Below are positions 1-7,834 of a stretch of 28,091 nt of DNA, one piece after another. Both the position numbers and the translations under genes were made by a program. The DNA is from Muribaculaceae bacterium (lineage in GTDB: Bacteria; Bacteroidota; Bacteroidia; Bacteroidales; Muribaculaceae). Within the stretch, counting starts at the first letter, position 1. Every line of letters starts with the position of its first letter. The stretch lies in NCBI GenBank assembly GCA_009775265.1, contig VSPG01000025.1:1-28091 (forward strand), read 5' to 3'. Below the pieces are notes generated by a model that saw nothing but the letters and a program-made list of their open reading frames with translations, was not told the DNA's origin and did no database searches.

Positions 1-132
1 CGTGTTTTCGTAAACTTTGACATATCTGTTGGCCATATAGCTGTAATACTTGGAATAATTATATTTGTGCGAGCAACTCCAAAATACTATGAGGCTAATG
101 CAGAGTGGAATGATTAATGTGATTTTTTTCAT
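1..132 (-). CDS. Partial lipoprotein, second copy of the putative immunity gene
   Basis: The gene starts at 132 and runs off the left edge, so only the first 44 residues are visible. It begins MKKITLIIPL and has a lipobox-like FWSC with the lipidated cysteine at residue 20. Residues 1-42 are identical to those of the complete lipoprotein at 200-727. The two then diverge (YENT here, YELTIN there). In the compared stretch the DNA differs by one silent base in a Tyr codon. I read it as a recent tandem duplicate. By position behind an Rhs gene it may be an additional immunity protein, but that is inference. The rest of the gene is unseen, so it could also be truncated. Confidence 0.75.
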   Translation of the reverse strand, partial: MKKITLIIPLCISLIVFWSCSHKYNYSKYYSYMANRYVKVYENT

Positions 133-166
133 AATTTTCTATTTTTAGGAATGTATGTGTTGCCGT
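7..166. repeat. Left copy of a ~160-bp direct repeat
   Basis: Bases 7-166 match 602-766 almost perfectly. The visible differences are one substitution near base 46 and a 5-base deletion near 145, plus a G/A change beside it. The repeat covers the start of the lipoprotein gene, its upstream spacer and the last codons of an Rhs-like reading frame. The repeat unit therefore includes the Rhs tail as well as the lipoprotein start, as expected if tip/immunity cassettes were duplicated or recombined here. Confidence 0.9.
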
Positions 167-186
167 GTTTGTCGTATGCTAATGGT
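142..186 (-). pseudogene. Remnant of an Rhs C-terminal tail
   Basis: Read on the minus strand just upstream of the partial lipoprotein, this stretch encodes LPLAYDKHGNTYIPKN with a stop immediately before it and another a few codons after. The intact Rhs protein ends in RINGNTYTPKE, so GNTYIPK lines up with GNTYTPK. The flanking DNA also belongs to the direct repeat. There is no start codon and no upstream coding body. I read it as the leftover end of an earlier Rhs tip, displaced when the present cassette was inserted, or as a by-product of the lipoprotein duplication. The shared part is short, so the evolutionary reading is inference. Confidence 0.55.
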
Positions 187-199
187 AGTTAATTTATTG

Positions 200-727
200 T
201 CATTTGAATGGAACTAATTTGAATGCCGGCCACGTATCTGTGCTATCATAAGTATATTCCCTCCTGTCAAATACAAACTCTTCGTTCCTTAATCTGTAGA
301 AATCTGAATAGTCGGTGACGTCTATCAATTCGTCGTTTCTGATTAAATAACGGTAAACCATGGTATCTAAATAATTATCGGAATCTTTTGCCAATTTGAA
401 GTTGGTAATTTTGGATTTCGAATATTTGTAAATGCCGTGAGGATGTAATGTCAATGTGTCGTTCTTTATATTCCATTTTCCAATAATCATTTTATCGCCC
501 GTAGGCCCAGTGTTGTACTCATATACTCCACAAGAATCCTGCTCATTGGAATCTTGATGTAATATCATAAAATTAAGGATAAATTGAGGATTTATTGTTA
601 ATTCGTAAACTTTGACATATCTGTTGGCCATATAGCTGTAGTACTTGGAATAATTATATTTGTGCGAGCAACTCCAAAATACTATGAGGCTAATGCAGAG
701 TGGAATGATTAATGTGATTTTTTTCAT
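200..727 (-). CDS. Small lipoprotein, putative immunity protein of the Rhs toxin
   Basis: The product is 175 aa with a short signal peptide and a lipobox-like FWSC (Cys20), so it is probably exported and lipid-anchored. The mature part is Tyr-, Asp- and Lys-rich and ends in LVPFK. I do not recognise a named family. Residues 75-100 (IIGKWNIKNDTLTLHP region) resemble the beta-strand pattern of small secreted lipocalin-like or META-like lipoproteins, but this is weak. The start lies 10 bases after the Rhs stop codon, so it is almost certainly co-transcribed with the Rhs gene. The DNA is clearly AT-richer than the Rhs core. A small gene directly after a polymorphic-toxin tip is normally the cognate immunity gene. 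A lipoprotein would fit protection at the envelope. This role is inferred from position only. Confidence 0.7.
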   Translation of the reverse strand: MKKITLIIPLCISLIVFWSCSHKYNYSKYYSYMANRYVKVYELTINPQFILNFMILHQDSNEQDSCGVYEYNTGPTGDKMIIGKWNIKNDTLTLHPHGIYKYSKSKITNFKLAKDSDNYLDTMVYRYLIRNDELIDVTDYSDFYRLRNEEFVFDRREYTYDSTDTWPAFKLVPFK

Positions 728-766
728 AATTTTCTATTTATTCTTTAGGAGTGTATGTGTTGCCGT
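602..766. repeat. Right copy of the ~160-bp direct repeat
   Basis: This is the partner of 7-166, offset by 595 bases at its left side. In this copy the repeat joins the real 3' end of the Rhs gene (738-766) to the start of the complete lipoprotein gene. Outside the repeat the two copies are not similar, on one side within the lipoprotein body and on the other within the Rhs tip. Confidence 0.9.
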
Positions 767-1418
767 TAATTCTGAATGCGGCATCGTCCCGATTGGATAT
801 CCGTTGTAAGGCTGTGGGGTTATTTCTGAATTCTACAGGGATGGAGCAGGGGCCGTCCTGGAGATGGTCATACATGCTTGGTAGTTTATTGCCGAAAAAT
901 GTGTTTCGAAAAAATGATTCTCTTTTGTATGCCTCGACTTCGTCAGTTTTATCATAATATGGGAACCCATTGCGATTCTTTTTAAACTTACCATAGCTGA
1001 TAGCTCCGGTTTCAAACTGATAAGCGTGCATGAGTTCATGCGCAATCGAGCCGACAGAAACATCCCCCAATCTAATCTCAAATAATCCGGTCTCGATTTT
1101 GAAACAGGCTGTATTTCGTTTTTCTCCACCCATTCCGGTCATTAGGTCCGGAGGGATGTTAAGGGAGTTATCACTTTGAATGTCGTATAATTGCGTTGAT
1201 TCCGAAAGCATGTTTACTTCAGAGATAATGCCGTTGAGATAATCAATGTTGTTTTTCGCTTTCGTGATTTTTTTGTTGGCTCTTTTTTCGGCTCTTGCCG
1301 AAAGTGTGCCTGATGCGATTTTCTCCAACAGGTCGTTTATATCCCTTTCGTTGTCTTCAATACGACTGTTTATTTTTGTAATGAACATATCTATGAATGC
1401 CATAGAACCGGGTGTGAA
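738..1418 (-). other. Exchangeable toxin-tip segment of the Rhs gene
   Basis: This is the part of the Rhs reading frame after the core motif IDLTGRE. Base composition falls visibly from GC-rich core to AT-rich tip at about 1420. The lipoprotein genes downstream share the low GC. Rhs families keep the core and swap the tip together with its immunity gene, and the junction here is exactly where that swap usually occurs. The tip carries the zincin motif HELMH and ends at GNTYTPKE. The boundary is set by the protein motif and may be a few codons off. Confidence 0.7.
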
Positions 1419-4400
1419 TTCTCGCCCTGTCAAATCGATATATCTCACGGGGTTTGCCGCGCAGAACGTGTACGGCGACAGGTGTGTGAACTTGTGCGCC
1501 ATCTCGTCGGGCGTGTACCACAGGAGCGCCGGCGGGAAGTGTCGGCGTGCGCCGTAGTCGTATTCGGCTGTGGGTGCGAGGCGTTCCTTTCCGGCATAGA
1601 GCATGGGCTGCCCTTCGGGGGCTCGGTGCGGCTCGCCGTAGGGGTAGTATGAGTTGTGCTGTTCTATCTGCCCGGCGGAGTCGGTGACCATCACTACGCT
1701 TCCCTGATGGTCGGAGTGGATGAAATGCACGGCTCCGTCTGCGTCGAAATAGCCTCCCGGGAAGTACGAGTATTCGAGGTTGTTGCCGATGAACACGCGG
1801 TCGGCGCAATATGTGCGCACGAGCTTTGCTGTCAGTCTCTTGCGCGTCTGCTCGGTTCTTATGAGCATCCCCTCGGCGTCGTAATAGTTGTAGAAGTAGT
1901 TGCCGTCGCCTATTTCGGTGCGAGTGGGGCGGTTGATGTGGTTGTACGAAATCTCTGTGATTCTGCGGGCGGTGTCTTTTGTGAGACATCCGGCGCTGTT
2001 CCATTCGTAAGAGCCTGATACGGCGGGGTAGCCGGAACGTCCGTAATAGTTTTCTCCATCTGATTCGTTGGATATTGAATTCAGACGGCTGCCGTCGTAG
2101 CGAAACTTAAGGTTGTCAAGCATCCCGAATGTTTCGCCGCCTTCGGCGTCGACCTCTACGATGCCATGGCGCTGCACGGAGGTGGGTCTGGCAAGATTGT
2201 CGTAGGTGTAGCGCACGGAGAAGTCTTCATACGTGTCAGCATCTGTCGGTGCCGTGTACACGGCGTGGGTGAGCCTGTCGTGGGCGTCGAAACGGTAGTC
2301 GTAACGTCCGCCGAGGCTTGTCTGCCGGGCCGCTGGGCATCCTGTGAATCGCGGAGCGTTGCCTTCGGCATAGAATATGCGGTCGTGGTAGGACTCGGTG
2401 ATGGCTATGGGCGGCCTGATGTCCGGTTTGACGACATCCGCCACAAGGCTGTCGCGCACTCCGGGCAGCTTGTCGTAGTAGCCGGGTGTGAGCATCGGGA
2501 GTCGTATGCTGTCGCGTATCTGCGGCCGAAGTGGCACACGCGTCTCTGTGTGGGTGAGCCATCCGTGTATGTCGTGAGAGAACAGGCGCGACACGCCGTT
2601 GGAGTGCTTCTCCGATGCGACATGCCCCTGCGGGCTGTAAGAGAGGGTGGTGGTGGCCGTCACGCCGTTTTCGGTCACGGATACGAGCACCGGGCGTCCG
2701 GCGTTGTCGTAGGTGCGCTCGGTCACGCGTTTCCATTGTTTTCCCGATGTGTGAGTGAACACTTCGTCTTCGCGGAGCGGGTTGCCTTGGTCGTCGCGTC
2801 GGTAGGCTATGGTCCGGATGCCGGCATGGAGCAGTTGACGCCGTTCGGCCACGAATCCGTCGGTGTCGTAATACAACGCTTCGGCAGTGCCGGCCACGAA
2901 ATCCCGCCGGCCGGTGGCGAGACCTTTTGGGGCTGCGAGATGGCCGGTGGCGAGCAGGAATGCGCCGTCGTCCCCGATGTCGGAGATAAAGTCGTAGTTG
3001 TCGAAATATACCGCAACCAGAGGTTCCGTATGTGTGGTTTTTGCAAACGGCAGGGCGGGGGAGAAGGTGTAGCCGGCCGTCAGGGCATCGCGGCCGGTGT
3101 GTCGCGCCACCGGAAGGTTTTGGGCAATGGTTTTCAGCTCGCCTTCTGTGGCAGGCATGATGGCTGAGAGGACTTCGCGGCCGTAGCGGTCGTAGAAATG
3201 CATTATCCACTGCCCGGCGGGCATGGCGGGGGTGCGTGTGGCAATTACACGTCCGGCACGCGAATAGCGTGTATGGGCCGGCGCGCAGCCGGGTGTCTTG
3301 GCTGATACGAGGCGTCCTGCGGAATCGTAGGAGTAAAGAAATGCGAATTCGTCGAGGGTGGAGTGGCCTGCTGCATACGATCCGTCGGCCACAGAGGGAG
3401 GGAGCACGGCCCGCAGGCGTCCGTACGCGTCGTAGACCCGACGCGTGCGCAGCATATCGGCGCCACGGCCTTCGGCGGTCATGACTGTACGACCGTCCAT
3501 GTCGCGGAATTCGCGCACAATGTGGCCGTCTTCGTCGGTAGCTTCCGTGACGGCCAGTGTGCCCGGCGCATAGTTGCGCTGCAGGACTATGCTGCCGAGA
3601 GCATCCGTGGTGTAGCGCGGACAGGCATAATCGCCGGTGGCTGTGTTGGTGAGCCTGCGGATGGTGGCAGCCGGAGCGCGGGTGTGCCATATTTCGCCCG
3701 GGCGCATTGTGGCTTCTGTTATGCCGCGGGGCGAAGGCTCGAAGGTGTGTACCGTCCAGTCGTAGTCGCCCGGAGTGTCGGCAGACGGCACGGATTCGCG
3801 CGCGGCGCGTCCCATGGCGTCGTACTCCGTGCGTGAGCTTATCGTTGTGGCGAGGTCGCGCACGGCCACGGGCCGGCCGATTCCGTCGTAGTGTGTTTCC
3901 ACCTCGTGCAGGGATTCGTCGTTGAAGAACTCCGCCGCAGTCACGCGGTTTTTCATGCCGGGCTGCCCGAAACTATATCCGAAATCATGGGTCACGAGTC
4001 CGTTGCGCTCCACGCGTATGAGTCGTAGGCTGTTGTCGTAGGCATATTCGGTCCGCACTCCCCACGGTTGTTCGATGCTTGTAAGATGGGCGAGAGGATT
4101 GAACGCCAGGCGTGTGGCAAGGCCTGTCATGCCGGATGGCAGGCGGAAATTCTCGGCATGGCCCCCGAAAAGCCCGGGTAGTGAGGTGCCGCCTGCTTCG
4201 AGGATGTCAGCTATGGTGGAACCTGCGATTTTGTATACCGGGTGAAGTCGTCCGTAACCCCATAGCCACGTGGTCGCAAGCCCGTCGGCATCCACCGCTT
4301 CCGTCAGTCGTGCGCCTGCATCGTAGGTGTATGTCGGCGACATCACTGAATCCGTTGCGGCTTCGAAATGTGTGTATGTGCGTCGTGGCAGGAACGCTCC

Positions 4401-6776
4401 CGACGCGTGACGTGTATATTCGGCTCCGTGCACGGTGGTGGCCGTTCCGTGCGTGTGCGTTTCCCGTACCGCCGCGCCGGAAACTCCCGCTTCCACCATC
4501 TGTGCTTGCAGTGCCGACGCGGAGGCGTCGGGATATTCTACTCGCACGGTCTGTCCGGCTCCGTCGGAAGTGGTTGTCTCCACCGATTCCACAAGTCCGG
4601 TGCCTTTCTTATAGGAGTAGCGATGCTTGGTCGAAATCTTTCCGTTGGCAGTGTGTTCGGTGTGGGTGTGTGAGTCGAGCCGTTCGGTGATTGTGTTGAT
4701 AGTCAAAGGTATCACGTCGTATATCTGGCAGTCTATTTTTCCTATGGCGCCATGGGCGCAGAAATGGATCTCGTCTGAATTTTCAAAGTCGGGCGCTGAG
4801 AGGCTGTTGCTTTGTATCCATAAAACTCTTCGACCTATGTATGTGCTTTCTACCGTACTGCCGTAATTCGTGGAAAAATCCATCGAATCTTTTTCCACGA
4901 TAGTGTATTTGCCGTTGTCAAGTCTGTAGATTTCTTTGGCTACCAGTTGAGGACCTTGGCTGAACACCTTGTTAAGATTGGTATACATTCTATGGCCGTA
5001 TTCTTTGAGAATCGGGTTTTTGTATTGCTCCAGGATGTCGCGGTGCCGGTATACCGTCTTGCCCTCGTGATGAATGGCGGTTACGGTCTCATACCATATC
5101 GGTGTCTCTCCGAAATCGTATTTCATGTATTCGCTGAACGGTCTTATGTTGACGGAACGCAGGTAGCCCACCATTCCTGACGAATATGGAACGCCTGCAA
5201 GCGACATGGCTGCCTCGGCCACATCGATGAATGTCGCCATCGACGGTACTTCACGTACGACAGCCGGGCTGTATTCATATGACACGCACATTGTGGCGTC
5301 CTCGCCATAGCTTGCTTTCGTTATAATCTTTTTCACTCTTACGCCGCCACCGAAATTTAGGTGAGGGTTGTACAAAGGGTCTATTTCGGCGCTGCCTTGC
5401 TCCTCCCGTTTGGGTGAAAACATGTGTGGCTCGTATTCAAACGTGCTATAGCCGCCGGTAGGGTATGTTATGCTTTTCAATAAGTGGGTTTGCATGGCTT
5501 CTGCATCCGCCGAGCGGTCGGCGTTGCCGTATTCGAGTGAAAACATACCTGCGCTTTGCATTGACTCGTACCGTTTCAATTTCACCTTTGGCGTAAGAGA
5601 ATGGTTGTCTTTGCCGTTGTAGAATCCCCACCAGTCCTGTGCGTGCGGATTCGTCATGTCTGTCGGCTTGCCGTTATACTCCATCTTATAAACGCCCTCG
5701 TCGCTCAGGACGATTCGCTTTAGCAGCCGTGAGTCGGCATCATATCCGAATTCGGCTGTTTTTATTGTCCCGTTGGCGTTACGCACACGGAATACATTCA
5801 TCGTAGGGCCGAGGTATGAATACTTGTAAAGTATTTCTACACTGCCGCCGGGAAAAACGATGCTGTTCAGTGTCAGGAAATGAGTTGTGGATGTCGAAGT
5901 TTTGAATATCGCTTCTTCATAGTGATCACTGTCGAGTTCGGCGTATCTTATCCCGGAATTGCCCCATTCGAATATGTTCACGCTGTCAAGGAATGAGAAG
6001 CCGCCTAAAAAACTGCGCTGCATGTCCGGATGCCGTTCCGCCGACCAGTGAAGGGTTATTTTATGTCCTGAAATTGTGATTATTTCATTAAGGGCCCAGC
6101 AGGTGCGTATTCCGGTAGAATTCCAGTTGGTGGGTTGGTGCTCGTATGGTGCGCCGAAAACATATTTGGTTCCGTCGGGGCCTGTCACTGTTATGTAGTC
6201 CAGCATGTTGTCGGCGCATACGGAATATTCTTTGTCGTTTCCGCCACGGAATTCAGGGCAGCCATTGCTTAGGTCTATTATCCTTGTGATGTTTTTTCCG
6301 GGCAGAGAAAATGTGATTATGTCATGGTGGCTGTCGTACCGTTCAGGATACAATGTGGATTTTGCATTAGGGTTGACCATGCACTGGAATCCATAGGCTG
6401 TAGCGTCCTCACCATGATGATATTGTTTGAACTCGAACAGTTCGTCGGGACGCCCCAGAATGGTGCGCGTGGCACGCAATGCCGGCATCAGCCCCCACCC
6501 GTAGCCGTTCGGGCACGGGTCGTCCATCACTTTTATGCCGTTGCTGTGGTATTGCAGGTACACGGGCAAGGAAAAGTTGCCGGCATGGATGGTGTAAAGC
6601 GGTATTGACAGGTCTACAGCCCCCGTGAGCATAGCCGGTTGCGGCATCTGGTATTCCACAGGCTTTGCCGACTGCGGCGTGGGTGGCATCAGGTCGCTTT
6701 TCACCGGCGTGATGTACGTCTGCGCTGCGGCGGCAAATGATGCGAGCAGCGCTGCTATGTGTAGCATCCGCTTCAT
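738..6776 (-). CDS. Secreted Rhs/YD-repeat polymorphic toxin with C-terminal zincin tip
   Basis: The product is 2012 aa when started at the ATG at 6774-6776. That start gives a clear Sec signal peptide (MKRMLHIAALLASFAAAAQ) and overlaps the stop of the upstream gene as ATGA. The frame stays open to 6875, but the extra 33 residues lack signal character and sit inside the neighbour. The N-terminal part has the Bacteroidetes Rhs pattern (PLYTIHAGNFSLPVYLQYHS, then NGYGWGL). Many YD-type repeats follow (YDAYGRL, YDSAGRL, YDNAGRP). The conserved core lies at about 1683-1786, with SDHQGS, YYPYGE, LSPYTFCAANPVRYIDLTGRE. The last ~226 residues are unrelated in composition: a charged helical stretch (about 1795-1865), then HELMH at 1913-1917 (bases 1026-1040), with TDEVEAYKRE about 30 residues later as a likely third zinc ligand. 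I infer a YD shell enclosing a metallopeptidase toxin. There is no PAAR or VgrG domain, so secretion seems to be Sec-dependent. Confidence 0.88.
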   Translation of the reverse strand: MKRMLHIAALLASFAAAAQTYITPVKSDLMPPTPQSAKPVEYQMPQPAMLTGAVDLSIPLYTIHAGNFSLPVYLQYHSNGIKVMDDPCPNGYGWGLMPALRATRTILGRPDELFEFKQYHHGEDATAYGFQCMVNPNAKSTLYPERYDSHHDIITFSLPGKNITRIIDLSNGCPEFRGGNDKEYSVCADNMLDYITVTGPDGTKYVFGAPYEHQPTNWNSTGIRTCWALNEIITISGHKITLHWSAERHPDMQRSFLGGFSFLDSVNIFEWGNSGIRYAELDSDHYEEAIFKTSTSTTHFLTLNSIVFPGGSVEILYKYSYLGPTMNVFRVRNANGTIKTAEFGYDADSRLLKRIVLSDEGVYKMEYNGKPTDMTNPHAQDWWGFYNGKDNHSLTPKVKLKRYESMQSAGMFSLEYGNADRSADAEAMQTHLLKSITYPTGGYSTFEYEPHMFSPKREEQGSAEIDPLYNPHLNFGGGVRVKKIITKASYGEDATMCVSYEYSPAVVREVPSMATFIDVAEAAMSLAGVPYSSGMVGYLRSVNIRPFSEYMKYDFGETPIWYETVTAIHHEGKTVYRHRDILEQYKNPILKEYGHRMYTNLNKVFSQGPQLVAKEIYRLDNGKYTIVEKDSMDFSTNYGSTVESTYIGRRVLWIQSNSLSAPDFENSDEIHFCAHGAIGKIDCQIYDVIPLTINTITERLDSHTHTEHTANGKISTKHRYSYKKGTGLVESVETTTSDGAGQTVRVEYPDASASALQAQMVEAGVSGAAVRETHTHGTATTVHGAEYTRHASGAFLPRRTYTHFEAATDSVMSPTYTYDAGARLTEAVDADGLATTWLWGYGRLHPVYKIAGSTIADILEAGGTSLPGLFGGHAENFRLPSGMTGLATRLAFNPLAHLTSIEQPWGVRTEYAYDNSLRLIRVERNGLVTHDFGYSFGQPGMKNRVTAAEFFNDESLHEVETHYDGIGRPVAVRDLATTISSRTEYDAMGRAARESVPSADTPGDYDWTVHTFEPSPRGITEATMRPGEIWHTRAPAATIRRLTNTATGDYACPRYTTDALGSIVLQRNYAPGTLAVTEATDEDGHIVREFRDMDGRTVMTAEGRGADMLRTRRVYDAYGRLRAVLPPSVADGSYAAGHSTLDEFAFLYSYDSAGRLVSAKTPGCAPAHTRYSRAGRVIATRTPAMPAGQWIMHFYDRYGREVLSAIMPATEGELKTIAQNLPVARHTGRDALTAGYTFSPALPFAKTTHTEPLVAVYFDNYDFISDIGDDGAFLLATGHLAAPKGLATGRRDFVAGTAEALYYDTDGFVAERRQLLHAGIRTIAYRRDDQGNPLREDEVFTHTSGKQWKRVTERTYDNAGRPVLVSVTENGVTATTTLSYSPQGHVASEKHSNGVSRLFSHDIHGWLTHTETRVPLRPQIRDSIRLPMLTPGYYDKLPGVRDSLVADVVKPDIRPPIAITESYHDRIFYAEGNAPRFTGCPAARQTSLGGRYDYRFDAHDRLTHAVYTAPTDADTYEDFSVRYTYDNLARPTSVQRHGIVEVDAEGGETFGMLDNLKFRYDGSRLNSISNESDGENYYGRSGYPAVSGSYEWNSAGCLTKDTARRITEISYNHINRPTRTEIGDGNYFYNYYDAEGMLIRTEQTRKRLTAKLVRTYCADRVFIGNNLEYSYFPGGYFDADGAVHFIHSDHQGSVVMVTDSAGQIEQHNSYYPYGEPHRAPEGQPMLYAGKERLAPTAEYDYGARRHFPPALLWYTPDEMAHKFTHLSPYTFCAANPVRYIDLTGREFTPGSMAFIDMFITKINSRIEDNERDINDLLEKIASGTLSARAEKRANKKITKAKNNIDYLNGIISEVNMLSESTQLYDIQSDNSLNIPPDLMTGMGGEKRNTACFKIETGLFEIRLGDVSVGSIAHELMHAYQFETGAISYGKFKKNRNGFPYYDKTDEVEAYKRESFFRNTFFGNKLPSMYDHLQDGPCSIPVEFRNNPTALQRISNRDDAAFRINGNTYTPKE

Positions 6777-7750
6777 AGGCCTATCATGAATTTGTGGTTG
6801 AGCCGGGGGCGTTCGGTGAGCACTACGGCTATGATATATTGTCCGTGCAGGCCATGCGGGATTGCAAGCAGGCATTGCTCGCCAAGCATACCGGTGGAGC
6901 GTGCATAGGCATTGCCTCCCGCGTCGATAAGATATAATTCTATGGGCATTCGAGAGGACGCAGTCTCTGCGAATCCCACCTCTATTCCCTCGGTTGTGTT
7001 GCGCGCATATGCCGATTCAAGGCATTTCTGTATGCTCCCTTCATCGTCGTAATCTCCGGATGGAATCTCACCCTCCGGCATGTCGGCTATCTGAATCCTG
7101 TCCGCGACAAAAAGCTTGTCGGTGCCGTTGTCCGTAACGTATTGTACGGCAAATGGCAATACATACTCCCGGCACAGCCAGCGGTAGATCACGGTGTGTT
7201 CTCTCTCTCCGCAACGGTCGGCTAAGGTGTCGCCTGCGGCGTATTTTATGCAGTTGAATGTCTCTTTGAGCAATACGACATTGCGCAGTGTGTCGCCGTG
7301 TACGATAGCTGTGCCTTCTGCGGCGACTTCGCTGCGGTGTGAGCCTGATTCGGCGGTCAGGAAATCCACGTCTATGGCACCGCGTGCATGAAACCCGTTT
7401 TCAAAATATTCACCTGCGCGCAGTGCGGAGGTGCGCACCGGCACCATGCTTTCCACAAGCATTTTTTCGCGGCGCCCGGCATTGTAGCCTCGGTAGAACA
7501 ATGTGTCGCCGCGGAATGCGTAGGCTCTGCACCGTTCGCCCACGGATTCGTATATTATACCTGCTGCGGCACGGGTATATGCCGCGGCATTGTCGTCGAT
7601 GGTGGATTGTCTGCCGAAATCCCATGTGGCGGATTTCTCTATGATGCCGGTGTCGAAAGGCGTCAGTTCTGCTTTCAGGTCAATACGCAGCCGACATTCT
7701 GCTGCCAAGGGCAGCGTACACGCAAGAAAGAGAGTGAGAAGTCGGCGCAT
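6773..7750 (-). CDS. Secreted Rhs-companion protein of unknown function
   Basis: The product is 325 aa from the ATG at 7748-7750, with a Sec signal peptide (MRRLLTLFLACTLPLAAEC). An ATG seven codons earlier (7771) is in frame, but it falls inside the -7 element of a near-consensus promoter, so the later start is preferred. Residues about 20-250 show mixed strands without a family I recognise. The last ~65 residues (PIELYLIDAGGNAYARS, then HGLHGQYIIAVVL) resemble the beta-sandwich of T9SS sorting domains or DUF3244: 'i-l-y-d-G' followed by 'l-p-h-G-Y-i-v'. The stop overlaps the Rhs start as ATGA, so the two are translationally coupled. It may be an export partner, chaperone or surface anchor for the Rhs protein. 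That is inferred from coupling only. Confidence 0.75.
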   Translation of the reverse strand: MRRLLTLFLACTLPLAAECRLRIDLKAELTPFDTGIIEKSATWDFGRQSTIDDNAAAYTRAAAGIIYESVGERCRAYAFRGDTLFYRGYNAGRREKMLVESMVPVRTSALRAGEYFENGFHARGAIDVDFLTAESGSHRSEVAAEGTAIVHGDTLRNVVLLKETFNCIKYAAGDTLADRCGEREHTVIYRWLCREYVLPFAVQYVTDNGTDKLFVADRIQIADMPEGEIPSGDYDDEGSIQKCLESAYARNTTEGIEVGFAETASSRMPIELYLIDAGGNAYARSTGMLGEQCLLAIPHGLHGQYIIAVVLTERPRLNHKFMIGL

Positions 7751-7768
7751 AGCATGGCGATTGTTCGC

Positions 7769-7800
7769 CAAATATACGCTTTATTTTTAATAAATACAAA
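7769..7800 (-). promoter_or_regulatory. Bacteroidetes-type promoter of the Rhs operon
   Basis: On the minus strand TTTG (7797-7800) is followed after 20 bases by TATATTTG (7769-7776). This matches the Bacteroidetes pattern of TTTG and TAnnTTTG with the usual spacing. Transcription would begin near 7762-7765, about 14 bases before the chosen ATG at 7750. It serves the companion gene, the Rhs gene and the lipoprotein gene, since no other obvious gap for a promoter exists between them. Confidence 0.7.
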
Positions 7801-7834
7801 TTAATGTAAAAAATATTGCAAAATCAGTGGAAAT

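Noticed and set aside
2166..3167. 333-aa plus-strand open frame inside the Rhs gene
   Set aside because: It is antisense to the YD-repeat region; the composition follows the complement of the repeated YD codons and no domain is recognisable.
2236..3690. 484-aa minus-strand frame inside the Rhs gene
   Set aside because: It is an alternate frame of the same strand, extremely rich in Arg, His and Pro, as expected for a shifted reading of GC-rich DNA.
6777..6875. Extended N-terminus of the Rhs protein (33 extra residues)
   Set aside because: It lies within the companion gene, has no signal-peptide character, and the ATGA overlap with a clean signal peptide supports the later start.
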